Notes under the pieces: generated by a model
Database searches by the model: none
What the model was told of the DNA's origin: nothing
What the model saw: the letters and a program-made list of their open reading frames with translations, nothing else
In this document: positions 8,052 through 17,500 of the stretch, piece by piece
Numbering within the stretch: the stretch's first letter is position 1
Layout of the letters: each line of letters starts with the position of its first letter
Translations under genes and position numbers: made by a program
NCBI GenBank assembly: GCA_030705825.1
Contig: JAUZPR010000006.1
Location: forward strand, 1 to 58,517
DNA length: 58,517 nucleotides
Direction of reading: 5' to 3'
Origin: Bacillota bacterium
Lineage (GTDB): Bacteria; Bacillota; Clostridia; Acetivibrionales; JANLFN01

Positions 8052-9512
8052 ATGAGAAGAGGCTATTATTATAATTTCGGCAAGCCCGAACCCGTCTCAA
8101 GCAAACCCGAACCAAAAGACAGCCAGATCAGCTCTCCTTCAGACATAATTGAAAAAGACTTCCGTGGGGGTATAATTGACCAGCATAAAAAGATTGAAAT
8201 GTATTTATTCACCTTGTTTGATAAAGCCATGCTGCCGCGTGAGTATACAAGTCCTGCTCCTATCAAGAGCGGTACAACCATGCTGGAAGAAGTCCACAGG
8301 TATATTAAAAGAAAAGATGCAAATGGCGAGCTGGTTAACAAGGTACGTGCATACATTTCGGCAGCTGTACCTTCGCTTGAAAAGGAATACCTGAGCCAGA
8401 GCAAATTTTTCAAAATACGTTATACGACAACAGGTACAAATTCCGTACCTGGGGATGATACAAACCGGAACGGAATACCTGATTATGTAGAAGCAGTAGC
8501 GGCAGCCTTTGAGAATGCTAAAGCTGTAACTTGTGGGCAAAGAGGCTTCAAGACCCCTATTCTGGATTCAGGCAAACCATCTATGGATATCAACTTATAC
8601 GACCTGAATGGAAAATACGGGATTACCTTTCCCCAAAAATCCTATACCAAGGATAATGGTTTAAGGCTTACATCAAGTTCAATAAGTATCGATAACAATT
8701 ATTCATCTCAAAAGGGATTCAAGGAAGCAAGCCTCGATTGCATGAAAGTTACCGCTGCACATGAATTTTTCCATGCCGTTCAAAATTCCTACAATGCCGA
8801 TTCGGATTCATGGTGGAAAGAGGCTTCGGCAACCTGGAACGAAGATGAAGTATATGACGGTGTCAACGATTATCTGCAATATCTCGGAAAATATATGTCT
8901 TCACCGGGAATGCCGCTTGACCAGACCAGCTACAGCGGTGTAATATTTGTAAAATTCATATCGGAATACTGGGGCGGTTATGAAACGGTAAAAAGCATAT
9001 GGGATACCCAGGCAAAGCGTTATAGAAACAGTGTGAATGCAATCGACACTGCAATAAAATCCAAATATAGAATTGAAGATCTCGGAAGTATTTATAACAG
9101 ATTTACAGCTTGTAACTATAATCCATCCCAGTACTATAAGGAAGGATACCTATGGAATACCACAGTCGCCCTGCAAGATACAATCGAGAAATATCCTTCT
9201 GAAGGGATAAAAGGCACTCTGAGCCATCTTTCATCAAATTACACCTTGTTTAAAGCAGGAAACTCCGCTAAAACATTAAAAGTCCAGGTTCAGGGAACAT
9301 CTGGCACTCAGTGGGGATTCAAGGTTGTCAAAAGAAGGTCGTCGGATAAGAAATGTGAAGCCGTCAGCATACCCTTTGACTCCAGGACAAATACCAGTGA
9401 ATTTATATGCGAAGGCTTCGGAAGTACGTATAACGAGGTCTGCCTTGTATGCTCCAATCTCGATAAGACCTCCGATGGAGGGGTATACACTGTTAAGGCA
9501 AGTGTGGAGTAG
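8052..9512 (+). CDS. Putative zinc metalloprotease (MXAN_6640-like)
   Basis: 486-residue protein with a clear gluzincin-type active site: HEFFH at residues 237-241 and a downstream WWKEASATWNEDEV segment that supplies the likely third ligand. Residues near 130-145 (GDDTNRNGIPDYVE) look like a calcium-binding thrombospondin type 3/dockerin-like loop, common in secreted enzymes. This layout fits the MXAN_6640 family of putative metalloproteases. The N-terminus (MRRGYYYNFGKPEP) carries no signal peptide, which is odd for a protein with such domains. The start ATG is preceded by GGTG at about 7 bases. It is a single gene with its own upstream region, divergent from the XrtG cassette, followed by a hairpin. 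The substrate is unknown. Confidence 0.75.
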   Translation: MRRGYYYNFGKPEPVSSKPEPKDSQISSPSDIIEKDFRGGIIDQHKKIEMYLFTLFDKAMLPREYTSPAPIKSGTTMLEEVHRYIKRKDANGELVNKVRAYISAAVPSLEKEYLSQSKFFKIRYTTTGTNSVPGDDTNRNGIPDYVEAVAAAFENAKAVTCGQRGFKTPILDSGKPSMDINLYDLNGKYGITFPQKSYTKDNGLRLTSSSISIDNNYSSQKGFKEASLDCMKVTAAHEFFHAVQNSYNADSDSWWKEASATWNEDEVYDGVNDYLQYLGKYMSSPGMPLDQTSYSGVIFVKFISEYWGGYETVKSIWDTQAKRYRNSVNAIDTAIKSKYRIEDLGSIYNRFTACNYNPSQYYKEGYLWNTTVALQDTIEKYPSEGIKGTLSHLSSNYTLFKAGNSAKTLKVQVQGTSGTQWGFKVVKRRSSDKKCEAVSIPFDSRTNTSEFICEGFGSTYNEVCLVCSNLDKTSDGGVYTVKASVE

Positions 9513-9519
9513 ATGGTTG

Positions 9520-9706
9520 GGGGTTGTAGGGAACGGTGCCCTCACCGTTCCGGTCAAGACATAGGGGCTCCGTCTCTATCTCCCCCTCCTCTAACCCTCA
9601 TCCCTAACCCTTCCCCCAGCGCATTGGGGGAAGGGAACTTAAATTCAATAAAAAATAGCTCCGTAGCAATACCCGTCCTTCCCCTCGATGTGAGGGGAAG
9701 ATAGAT
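9520..9706. repeat. Intergenic hairpin repeat cluster
   Basis: Three perfect inverted repeats lie in a row: GGAACGGTG/CACCGTTCC (9530-9551), CCCTTCCCCC/GGGGGAAGGG (9608-9635) and CTTCCCCTC/GAGGGGAAG (9678-9700). The middle part, if translated, gives the TLIPNPSPSALGEG-type string seen as a spurious peptide from dispersed repeats in many bacteria. The composition is far from that of the neighbouring genes. No coding role is suggested. Confidence 0.6.
9530..9551 (+). terminator. Hairpin after the metalloprotease gene
   Basis: GGAACGGTG (9530-9538) pairs with CACCGTTCC (9543-9551) over a 4-base loop. No T-run follows, so it may be part of the repeat cluster rather than a true terminator. Confidence 0.45.
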
Positions 9707-9722
9707 AGGGAGTTAACCCTTA

Positions 9723-10445
9723 TTAAATACTTATAATTTCCTTTTGGTCATATACCGCCTTAATTGTTCCGCCAGGCGGTACTATCAGATATTCTTCCTT
9801 ATTCCATTCACCGTTTACCAATCCCTGCAGCAGGCGCATATCGCCTCTTACCACTTTAACCCTTGCCTGTTTCTCTTCCGCAAGGGCTTTGAATTTTTTA
9901 AGGTGTTCAGGCTGTCCGGTTTCCGGCATATCTATAAAAACTATTTCTTCTTCATTTATTTCAGGGTGAAGTGTTTTCCATATGAATTGGGCATTATCTT
10001 CCCCATACTTTTCAATCAGTTCCTCAAGGGTATCGGTAAAACCGGTTTGTTTCCCGACTTCACCGCCACACAGAATGGAATCTCCTCTTTCCATATATCC
10101 TGCAGTACTCCATGACATACTTGGATTGTTTCCGAAGTAATCCAGGAATTTTCCAATGGAGCCCAAAAAAATTGTGCAGCAGTCATGAGCTCTTGGAATA
10201 ACAAGCGGAACATTTCCTGTAGTAATTCCCAAAGCTGCGTTCCCGCATAAACCGAACCCCAGCAGGATGGCATCGAAATTGTTACCGGCTTCCATGATAT
10301 GTGACTGAAGCAAATCTCTTAATGTCTCAGGCTGTTCATGGGCGCCCTTTGGCGTAAACTCAACCGAAATTGTATGGGGTGACCTGCTGACAGCAAGACA
10401 TGCTTCCCTTGTAAACACTTCACAGCAAATGAATTTCAGTTTCAT
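9723..10445 (-). CDS. DUF1638 domain protein
   Basis: 240-residue soluble protein with the conserved cysteines of DUF1638: CCEVF near the N-terminus, GFGLCGNA near residue 67 and HDCCT near residue 88, then a LCGGEVGKQTGF segment. DUF1638 proteins often sit with corrinoid methyltransferase genes, and their cysteine/histidine motifs suggest metal or corrinoid binding; that role is not proven. No corrinoid gene is visible nearby. The start ATG has GGAG at 9 bases. It lies 35 bases downstream of the methyltransferase gene on the same strand and could be cotranscribed. Confidence 0.78.
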   Translation of the reverse strand: MKLKFICCEVFTREACLAVSRSPHTISVEFTPKGAHEQPETLRDLLQSHIMEAGNNFDAILLGFGLCGNAALGITTGNVPLVIPRAHDCCTIFLGSIGKFLDYFGNNPSMSWSTAGYMERGDSILCGGEVGKQTGFTDTLEELIEKYGEDNAQFIWKTLHPEINEEEIVFIDMPETGQPEHLKKFKALAEEKQARVKVVRGDMRLLQGLVNGEWNKEEYLIVPPGGTIKAVYDQKEIISI

Positions 10446-10480
10446 ATTTCAAGGCTCCATATGTATATATTTAGTAAACA

Positions 10481-11101
10481 CTATAATATTTCAAGCATAC
10501 CAGCGCATGAGGAAATTTGTATGTACTCGGAATTTATACCTTCTTTGGCTAAAGCTTCGGTAATTTCTTCCGATACCAGATAAATCTCATCCTTGTCCCA
10601 GATATCTTTATTTTTATTTCTGCAGGACTCCAGCTGCTGTCTGTTTCCAAATGCTATATCTCCTATAACAATTTTGCCTTTTTCGGCGAGTGACTTTTTC
10701 AATTTTTTAATGAATTGTACCTTCTTATAATCATCCAAATGGTGAATTGCATAAGTCGATATTATATAATCAAACTTTTCAGAATCTAATTCCGGCGGCA
10801 GTCCCAGATTGAAATCCCATCTGATAAATCTGGCCCCGGGCATTTTTTCACCGGCGATGTCTGTCATCTTTTGTGAAAAGTCAATTCCATAGATGCAAGC
10901 ACCGTCATTGTATAACCTATTAGTCAGTACTCCTGTTCCAAATCCTATATCCAATATTTTTGAATTCTTTTTTATGTCTACTACATCATAAATACGGTTT
11001 AATAATTGGTAGTAGCCTTCAAATGGATACCCTGATGAATTTTTGTCAACAAATTCATCGTACTCTTCAGCCCAAATGTCAAACCCTTTGTTATCAAGCA
11101 T
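10481..11101 (-). CDS. Class I SAM-dependent methyltransferase
   Basis: 206-residue methyltransferase with the Rossmann SAM-binding motif ILDIGFGTGVLT near residue 47, an acidic second motif IYGIDFS and a YAIHHLDD segment typical of small-molecule methylases (UbiE/YrrT-like). The frame is open to 11209, but AAGGAG lies 6 bases before the ATG at 11101, giving MLDNKGFDIWAEEYD, the usual N-terminus of this family. The substrate is unknown. It sits between the CCA-adding enzyme and DUF1638 genes on the same strand. Confidence 0.85.
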   Translation of the reverse strand: MLDNKGFDIWAEEYDEFVDKNSSGYPFEGYYQLLNRIYDVVDIKKNSKILDIGFGTGVLTNRLYNDGACIYGIDFSQKMTDIAGEKMPGARFIRWDFNLGLPPELDSEKFDYIISTYAIHHLDDYKKVQFIKKLKKSLAEKGKIVIGDIAFGNRQQLESCRNKNKDIWDKDEIYLVSEEITEALAKEGINSEYIQISSCAGMLEIL

Positions 11102-11183
11102 TTTTTTCTCCTTTTTATGTACTTTTATGTTTGGTAACCTTAAAGCTCCCCCTGTTATAACATTCTTACATTTTAACACCCGT

Positions 11184-12524
11184 TTATCTTCTTGTGTATT
11201 TTTTCGCAATATTCAAAAGTATATCTTTCCTGTTCAATTCGGGATTGTTCAAAACATCTGCCAAAAGTTTGTCCAAAGCATTCTTGATTTTAATACCTTC
11301 CTCAAAACCTTCCCTGACAAGGTCATCCCCTGTAACGGCAAGACCTTTCAGGTCTACGCACTGTCCTTTTTCCATTATTTCCAGGTATATATCCCTTATC
11401 TCCTTTAAGGACTTAAGCCTTTCTTCCAGGAAGTCCGGGGTTTGAGCTCTTTTATCGGCTTCGTATACCTTGAGGAGTATTTCGAAAAGGTCGCTGCCTG
11501 CCCGGTTTACAGCTTTTCTGACAGATGTAGGATCGGGTTTTATATCTATATCGTGAAGCTCAACTAATTTAAGTATTTTATGAATAGATTTTGTATCAAA
11601 CCTTAACCGTCTAAGTATACTTCCGGCAAGAGCAACACTTTTAAAAGGATGCCCATAGAAATGGTCTATACCCTTTTTGTCTGTAGTCTTGACATAAGGC
11701 TTGCCGATATCGTGCAGCAACATTGTCCATCTGATTATTTTGTCCTTTTCAGCATACTGTATTGATTTGATAATATGTTCGGCCACATTATAGACATGAT
11801 AAGGGTTGTTTTGGGGCGTATCAAAGCAAGGTAAAAACTCCGGCATGATATATCCCATCAGGTTGGTTTTCTTAATCAGCCACAGTCTGTCAGGATTGTC
11901 AGATAATAATATCTTTGTAAGCTCGTCCCTGATTCTTTCAGCACTTATATTTTTTATCAAAGCTGCATTTGATAAAATGGATTCCAATGTTGATCTTTCA
12001 GCCTCAAAACAAAGCTGGGCCGAAAATCTTACAGCCCTAAGCATCCTTAAAGCATCCTCATTGAATCTTTTATCCGGTTGACCTACTGTACGTATGGTTT
12101 TGGACTGTATATCCACGGCTCCCGAAAAAGGATCCAATAAGCCTTCTTCCTTATTATATGCAATTGCATTTATGGTGAAGTCCCTGCGTGATAAATCTTC
12201 CACAATACTTTTTGTATAGTTTACGGCAGACGGATGCCTGTTATCGGCATATTCCCCATCCTGCCTGAAGGTGGTGACTTCAAAACAGCTGCCATTTATG
12301 ACAACGGTTATGGTTCCATGTTTTATACCGGTATCGATGGTTTTTGTAAACAGTTCCTTTATTTCGCAAGGTGTTGCACTGGTGGTAATATCCCAGTCGG
12401 CAGGAACCCTCCCCATAATACTGTCTCTTACACATCCACCCACTATATAAGCCTTGTGATTGGATGCCTTTAAAGTTTCAATTATAAATTCCGCATCCGG
12501 AGGTATATTAATATCAATTTTCAT
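11184..12524 (-). CDS. cca: CCA-adding tRNA nucleotidyltransferase with HD domain
   Basis: 446-residue class II CCA-adding enzyme, which builds or repairs the 3' CCA end of tRNAs. The head domain shows YIVGGCVRDSIMG and the catalytic DWDI pair near residue 43, then the RRDFTINAIAY motif and the neck motif RMLRAVRFSAQL. A C-terminal HD phosphohydrolase domain follows with LLHDIGKP near residue 270. The start ATG is preceded by AGAGGG at 7 bases. The length fits HD-containing clostridial homologues. The downstream methyltransferase starts about 80 bases away on the same strand. Confidence 0.93.
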   Translation of the reverse strand: MKIDINIPPDAEFIIETLKASNHKAYIVGGCVRDSIMGRVPADWDITTSATPCEIKELFTKTIDTGIKHGTITVVINGSCFEVTTFRQDGEYADNRHPSAVNYTKSIVEDLSRRDFTINAIAYNKEEGLLDPFSGAVDIQSKTIRTVGQPDKRFNEDALRMLRAVRFSAQLCFEAERSTLESILSNAALIKNISAERIRDELTKILLSDNPDRLWLIKKTNLMGYIMPEFLPCFDTPQNNPYHVYNVAEHIIKSIQYAEKDKIIRWTMLLHDIGKPYVKTTDKKGIDHFYGHPFKSVALAGSILRRLRFDTKSIHKILKLVELHDIDIKPDPTSVRKAVNRAGSDLFEILLKVYEADKRAQTPDFLEERLKSLKEIRDIYLEIMEKGQCVDLKGLAVTGDDLVREGFEEGIKIKNALDKLLADVLNNPELNRKDILLNIAKKYTRR

Positions 12525-12542
12525 ATGTAATCCCTCTTTAAG

Positions 12543-12911
12543 TTATCCCAACCTGTCTACAATTGCTCTAAGTACATCGTCAAAGCGCATGTTCCCTATT
12601 TGATCAAGCATTTTATCCAGCGTGGTTTTCTTTTTGAGCGAACCCGAGAGAAGTATTTCAACAACCTGATTCTTATCAATCAAAACTGAAGTAACTTCGA
12701 AAACACCGCCTAATAATCCGGCTATTACAAGAGCCTGTGCGGGAGTAATAATGCCCGGGCCTGCCGATATGGGTCCTGTACCTGTAATTGTATTTGATTG
12801 AGTCGACGCATCCGAATTATTATTCCCTTTCCCAGATTGATTACTCCCGTGACTTCCGAGCTGAGCCACTACTTCTCTAAACAAAGAGCTTATATTATCT
12901 ATTGAGAACAC
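12543..12911 (-). CDS. Small hypothetical protein with low-complexity linker
   Basis: 122 residues that I do not recognise. The N-terminal 20 residues are followed by a Ser/Asn/Gly-rich linker (HGSNQSGKGNNNSD), a hydrophobic stretch ITPAQALVIAGLLGGVF and a C-terminal amphipathic helix with DKMLDQIGNMRFDDVLRAIV. The start is a GTG with AGGGGGG at 6 bases, a very strong site that argues it is expressed. It begins 31 bases after another small gene and ends 19 bases before cca, so all three may be one transcript. A spore or membrane-associated role is only a guess. Confidence 0.65.
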   Translation of the reverse strand: MFSIDNISSLFREVVAQLGSHGSNQSGKGNNNSDASTQSNTITGTGPISAGPGIITPAQALVIAGLLGGVFEVTSVLIDKNQVVEILLSGSLKKKTTLDKMLDQIGNMRFDDVLRAIVDRLG

Positions 12912-12941
12912 GGAAGTCCCCCCTAAAATAAATATTTAAAT

Positions 12942-13148
12942 TTAGACAGAAGGGAAAACAGCTGGTTGAGTGGGAAAAGCTGCGGGTATGCTGTTCCCGG
13001 TCAAATACAATATAAATATAAGAGCGGTTACTACTAATAAAAGATTATGCTGTCCCTGTTCTGAAACCGGCAAAGTAATCACACCTTTATTTCTATCCTG
13101 CAATAATGTTGAAACATTATCAAAAAAATTCGATTTTTTTAGTGTCAA
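12942..13148 (-). CDS. Small single-pass membrane protein
   Basis: 68 residues: a polar N-terminal half (FFDNVSTLLQDRNKG), one membrane helix (LLLVVTALIFILYL) and a short proline-rich tail. The only start giving this length is a TTG at 13148 with a weak ribosome site, so the start is uncertain. The position just before the 122-residue gene on the same strand and the clean membrane segment support a real gene. No family recognised. Confidence 0.45.
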   Translation of the reverse strand: MTLKKSNFFDNVSTLLQDRNKGVITLPVSEQGQHNLLLVVTALIFILYLTGNSIPAAFPTQPAVFPSV

Positions 13149-13300
13149 ATTTCCATATATAGTATTATATTAACACCAGCCCGCGTTGTTACATATACAT
13201 TTCTGAATGAGCAAGTGAAAAACAAGCTTTATATTAAGTCTGTTTCCAATTATAACACATAAGAAGCGGCACACCTATATCTTGCCAAAATACCGGGCTG

Positions 13301-13957
13301 TTACCTGAGATAAGTACTTCCGTCAAGGGGAATCAGAACCTGTAAGCCTGGCATACCTTTCATCAATCCAACTGCATATATTGTGTAATTCTTGTCTGCA
13401 TCGATTCTTATGTTAGGTACATATAAAATAGAATCCTTTCCGTCCTTTGGCCTTACATATATGGTATAAACACCCGGCGGTACGGCTCTATATCTTGATA
13501 CGCCTTTGTATTTCACATCTGAAAACAGGACTTCTCCATTAGGCTGGTAAACTTCCAAAGAAGGTGAATCGGGAACCAGATTTGCAAATCTTATATTTGC
13601 ATGAAGAGGAGAAATAGGTACTCGGACATCATCAATAGGGAGTATGTCGGGATCAGCATGCTTTCCGACAGCAGCCACTGTGTAAATCATAGCAGGAAGC
13701 AACTCAATCTCTTTTGACGAATGAGGTTTTGCAGTTTGTCCGGCCGGATACATCCTGATTGTATATTTCCCAGGCCTCATCTCCATATACGAGGTAAAGC
13801 CTCTGTACGCAAGATTTCTTGCAATAATGAGGTTATCGGCATACACATCAACTGCCGTTACTTCCGGTGAAGCATTCAGTATACGAATATAGGCGGGTGG
13901 ATCTTCTCTTGCTCCAGTTACCTGCATCTGATAATTCCAATAAGGATTGTAATACAT
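13301..13957 (-). CDS. DUF4397 domain protein
   Basis: 218 residues made of two similar beta-rich repeats, each with an AxIRxxNxxP opening: AYIRILNASPEVTAVDVY near residue 22 and ANIRFANLVPDSPSLEVY near residue 120. Each continues with a tyrosine-rich PGxYTI(R/Y)xxP strand. This is the DUF4397 pattern. Unlike many DUF4397 proteins it has no signal peptide; it begins MYYNPYWNYQMQ. GAAAGG lies 12 bases before the ATG. Function unknown; cell-surface or spore-coat placement would be speculation. Confidence 0.8.
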   Translation of the reverse strand: MYYNPYWNYQMQVTGAREDPPAYIRILNASPEVTAVDVYADNLIIARNLAYRGFTSYMEMRPGKYTIRMYPAGQTAKPHSSKEIELLPAMIYTVAAVGKHADPDILPIDDVRVPISPLHANIRFANLVPDSPSLEVYQPNGEVLFSDVKYKGVSRYRAVPPGVYTIYVRPKDGKDSILYVPNIRIDADKNYTIYAVGLMKGMPGLQVLIPLDGSTYLR

Positions 13958-14050
13958 ATTAAATCATTACCTTTCAAAAGTTTAGTATAATATAATATGA
14001 CTAAACCTCAGGCAATGTGTTTAATGCATCAATGCAAATGAAAAAAGTAT

Positions 14051-14581
14051 TTAATATGCTATGACTTCTCCATTCCAGAATAGATATATGTATTTTTCCC
14101 TTACTGTTTTCCCGGTTAGCATTGATAATGCTTTTGCGTAGTATTCGATCTGAAGTCTGTATTTTTCCTTAATAAAATCATGATTTTCGTCGGGTATGAA
14201 GTCTGTCTTGTAATCCAGAAGTATAATTTCATTATCTTCCTCAAAATAACAATCTATTGCTCCCTGCAGCAGTATTTTTTCAGATGAATAATTAGCGGCT
14301 GAAAGATCTTTAAATATTTCGGCTGCACTTATTTCGGTATTAAACGGTACCTCTCTGTATACCAAACCGGATTTCAGCATTCTTTTTCCCATATCGGAAG
14401 TTAAAAATCTTCTTATCCTGTAATTATCTGTAACTGCAGCCTGTTGAACACTTATCAGGGATTTTGCTATCATTTCCTCCAGCTGTTTTCCGATTTCAGC
14501 TTCAAGGCTTGAATTCAGCTGATTTGAAGAACTAGTTTCATTTAATACAACCGAAATCCTTTTTAAATCAAGATGCTGCAT
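14051..14581 (-). pseudogene. addA: AddA C-terminal nuclease domain, separated by a frameshift
   Basis: 176 codons that complete AddA. It begins MQHLDLK, which in intact AddA proteins directly follows the conserved GxxxH motif ending the upstream frame. It holds the RecB-type nuclease active site: GAIDCYFEEDNEIILLDYKTD near residue 107, with the Asp and the DYKTD lysine. The upstream stop and this ATG overlap as TAATG. The sequence around 14581-14586 reads CAT TTA TAA TG; one extra T (CAT TTT ATA ATG) would restore HFIMQHL, close to the family consensus. Either the base is missing from the assembly, or the gene is broken, or the two parts are made by coupled reinitiation. Confidence 0.8.
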
Positions 14582-17500
14582 TATAAATGAGTAATAGAAC
14601 CTTTTTCTGCCGCGCTGAAACTCCTTGTTTCTTCAAGGAAAGCCGGCTTTTTTATATATGGGGGCAGAAATACCTGTGACGGTAATATATCCGAGGAATC
14701 GGCATTAAAAAGCCTCTTTATTTCAGTAACTGAAATCTTTGCCGGAATTTTTCCGGACTTGGGGTAAGGATAAACCCAATCAAGCCTTCGTTCGATTTCA
14801 GTTTTCATTTTGCTATCCGACGTCAAAGCTTGCGGAAAAGGCTTTACTTCAAATTCATCAAGAATAGCGACTGACTCAAGTAATTCATTTCTCCTCCATA
14901 CTTTTGCGTCCCATACTGATTCATCATTAATCCATTTGCATTGAGGCGTCTGCATCAGGTATCCCTCAAAAAATCCCTTTAGTCCAGAATGCCTTGCCAG
15001 GGCAGGCACAATCCAGTCCAGATAGCATCTTGCCTTAATGCTTTCAAATACCGGAAGCTTCATGTCTTCGGATTCCATATGCCTGCACCATTTTTGAATA
15101 CTTTTGGACACATTTTTTAATGATGCGGTTATTACAAGTTTTTCCCTGGCTCTAGTCAGAGCAACGTATAATATCCTCATTTCTTCTGAAAGGGTTTCAA
15201 CCTTCATTTTATACTTGATTGCCTGTTTAGCCATGCTTGGATAGGATAACCGTCTTTTATAATCAACGAAATCAGGTCCGAAGCCTAAATCCTGATGAAA
15301 CAGGATACTTTTGGCGGCATCCCGAAAATTGAACATTCTGCCGCAGCCTGCAAGTATAACTACCGGGAATTCAAGGCCTTTACTTTTATGGATACTCATA
15401 ATCCTTACTACATTTTCATTTTCACCGAGGATTTTGGCACTTCCCATATCACCGCTGCTGTTTTTGATTTTTTCTATAAAACCGATAAAGTTGAATAAGC
15501 CCTTATAACTGGTATTTTCGTACTGTCTGGCTCTCTCAAACAGAATTCTTAAATTAGCCTGTCTCTGTATGCCTCCAGGCATGGTTCCCGCATAACTGTA
15601 GTAACCGGTTTCTCCGTAAAGGTACCATATAAGCTCGTTTGTTGGTGTATATTGAGCCTTGTGTCTCCAGCTCCTGAGCTTGTTTAAAAATGTGTTGAGC
15701 CGTTCCCCAAGGTTTCGTTCCATCTCCGCTGCCATACATAATGCCTCATAAAGAGATACTTCCCTGTTTACAATTCTAATATCTATAAGCTCCTCAGCCG
15801 AAAAGCCTGCCATTGGAGACCGGAGTACGGCTAAGAGCGGAATATCCTGCCTTGGATTATCAATAATCTGCAGAAGGGATAATACCGTCTGCACCTCAGT
15901 TGTTTTAAAGAAGCCTGTATTTGTATCTGCATAAACAGGTATACCCTGTAAGGTCATTTCTTCCACAAAGACCTGTGACATACTTTTTGTTGCTCGCATT
16001 AGAATCACAATATCCTTGTATTCAACCTTTCTGTACTTGCCCATTTCCTTATCGCAAATTTCAAAGGGTTTACTTCCATTGGCTCCTGTCAGCTGCCTGA
16101 TTTTCTTAACAGCAATACGTGCTTCGCATTTGGCCGAATCGGGAGGTTCCTCCTCAGTTTCACTACTGATTGCCTGTTCAAAGGTATCCGAAACCGCTTC
16201 CATATCAGACAGTTCCGAGTCAGCCATATCGGCAAGCAGCAATTCAACGGGTTCGGAAGCAGCCGCATTTTGGTCATCTTTCGGGGGATATAAAGCCCCT
16301 GGGTAAAGGGCTTCTTTCTGGCCATATTCAATTTCACCTATATTCTTGGACATAATCTGTTTAAAAATATAGTTAATGGCATCAATTACACCTTTTCTGC
16401 TCCTGAAGTTCCTGTGAAGCAGTATTTTTCTCCTGATATCCTCTGAATTATCTGAATAGGAGTTGTATTTTTCGAGAAAAAGCTCAGGTTTGGCCTGCCT
16501 GAACCTGTATATGCTTTGCTTGACGTCTCCGACCATAAAGATATTCGGAGTACCATAAGCATCTCTTGAAATTGCAGAAAGTATTACATCCTGGATCAGG
16601 TTGCTGTCCTGGTATTCATCAATCAGTATCTCGTGAAACCTTTCCCTTAATTCAACAGCTGCTTTGGAAGGCTTGATTTCATTTCTTCCGTTTTCTTCGT
16701 TCTGGGTGGTATCAGTAAGAATTTTGAGGCATAGATGTTCAAGATCGCTGAAATCCAACAGTCCTTTATCTCTTTTTTTGCTTGTATATTTCTCATCAAG
16801 CTTGATAACGAGCTCTGAGAGGCATTTTATCATAGGATAAAGCTTGCGGTGCTCTTCGTATATATCGGATGAAGTTGCCGAGAACAGACTTTCCTTTAAT
16901 TCATTAACCCTATCCTTGACTTCGTTTCGAATGTTTTTAATAAAATCCTGTTTATCCTTATCTGCATCCTTACCGCACCTGGCAAGCCTTGTAAATTCAA
17001 TATTAGAGAAGTATTCCTTCAAATCATCCCAGCAGCTGTCCAAGGACTGCCTGATTTTTTCGATGATAATCATGTCACCTTCAATATTACCGGCATACGG
17101 GCTGAGTGCCGGATCTTCAGATGCTGCATCATACGCCTGTTTCAGTGAATATTGAAAGCCTTCAAACTCCATTCTTAAATCACTTTTCAGAACCTGACCC
17201 CATTTGGTTTCTCCAAAATCAGTACCGGCATCTCTGTTGAATTCTTCCGAAAATTCATCAAGCCACTTTTCAGGCCATGGATGACTTCTAACAAAATCAT
17301 AAAGCTCCAAAACCATCTCCTGAACTTTTCTGTCATCACGTCCGCTGCCATAGCTTTCAATCAAAGCCATAAAATTCTCATTCGCATCCTGCTCCTCGTA
17401 CATTTCGTCAAAAAGCTGGTCAATGGCTTCTTCTTTCAAGAGTTCAGCTTCTGTTTCTTCTGCTATTCTAAAAGCCGGATCTATATCTATATAATGAAAA

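Noticed and set aside
9276-9704. Several short frames over the end of the metalloprotease and the repeat cluster
   Set aside because: They arise from the GC-rich hairpin repeats and from the antisense strand of a real gene.
14051-14581. Programmed frameshift in addA
   Set aside because: No slippery heptamer or stimulatory structure is visible and one missing T explains the break more simply.
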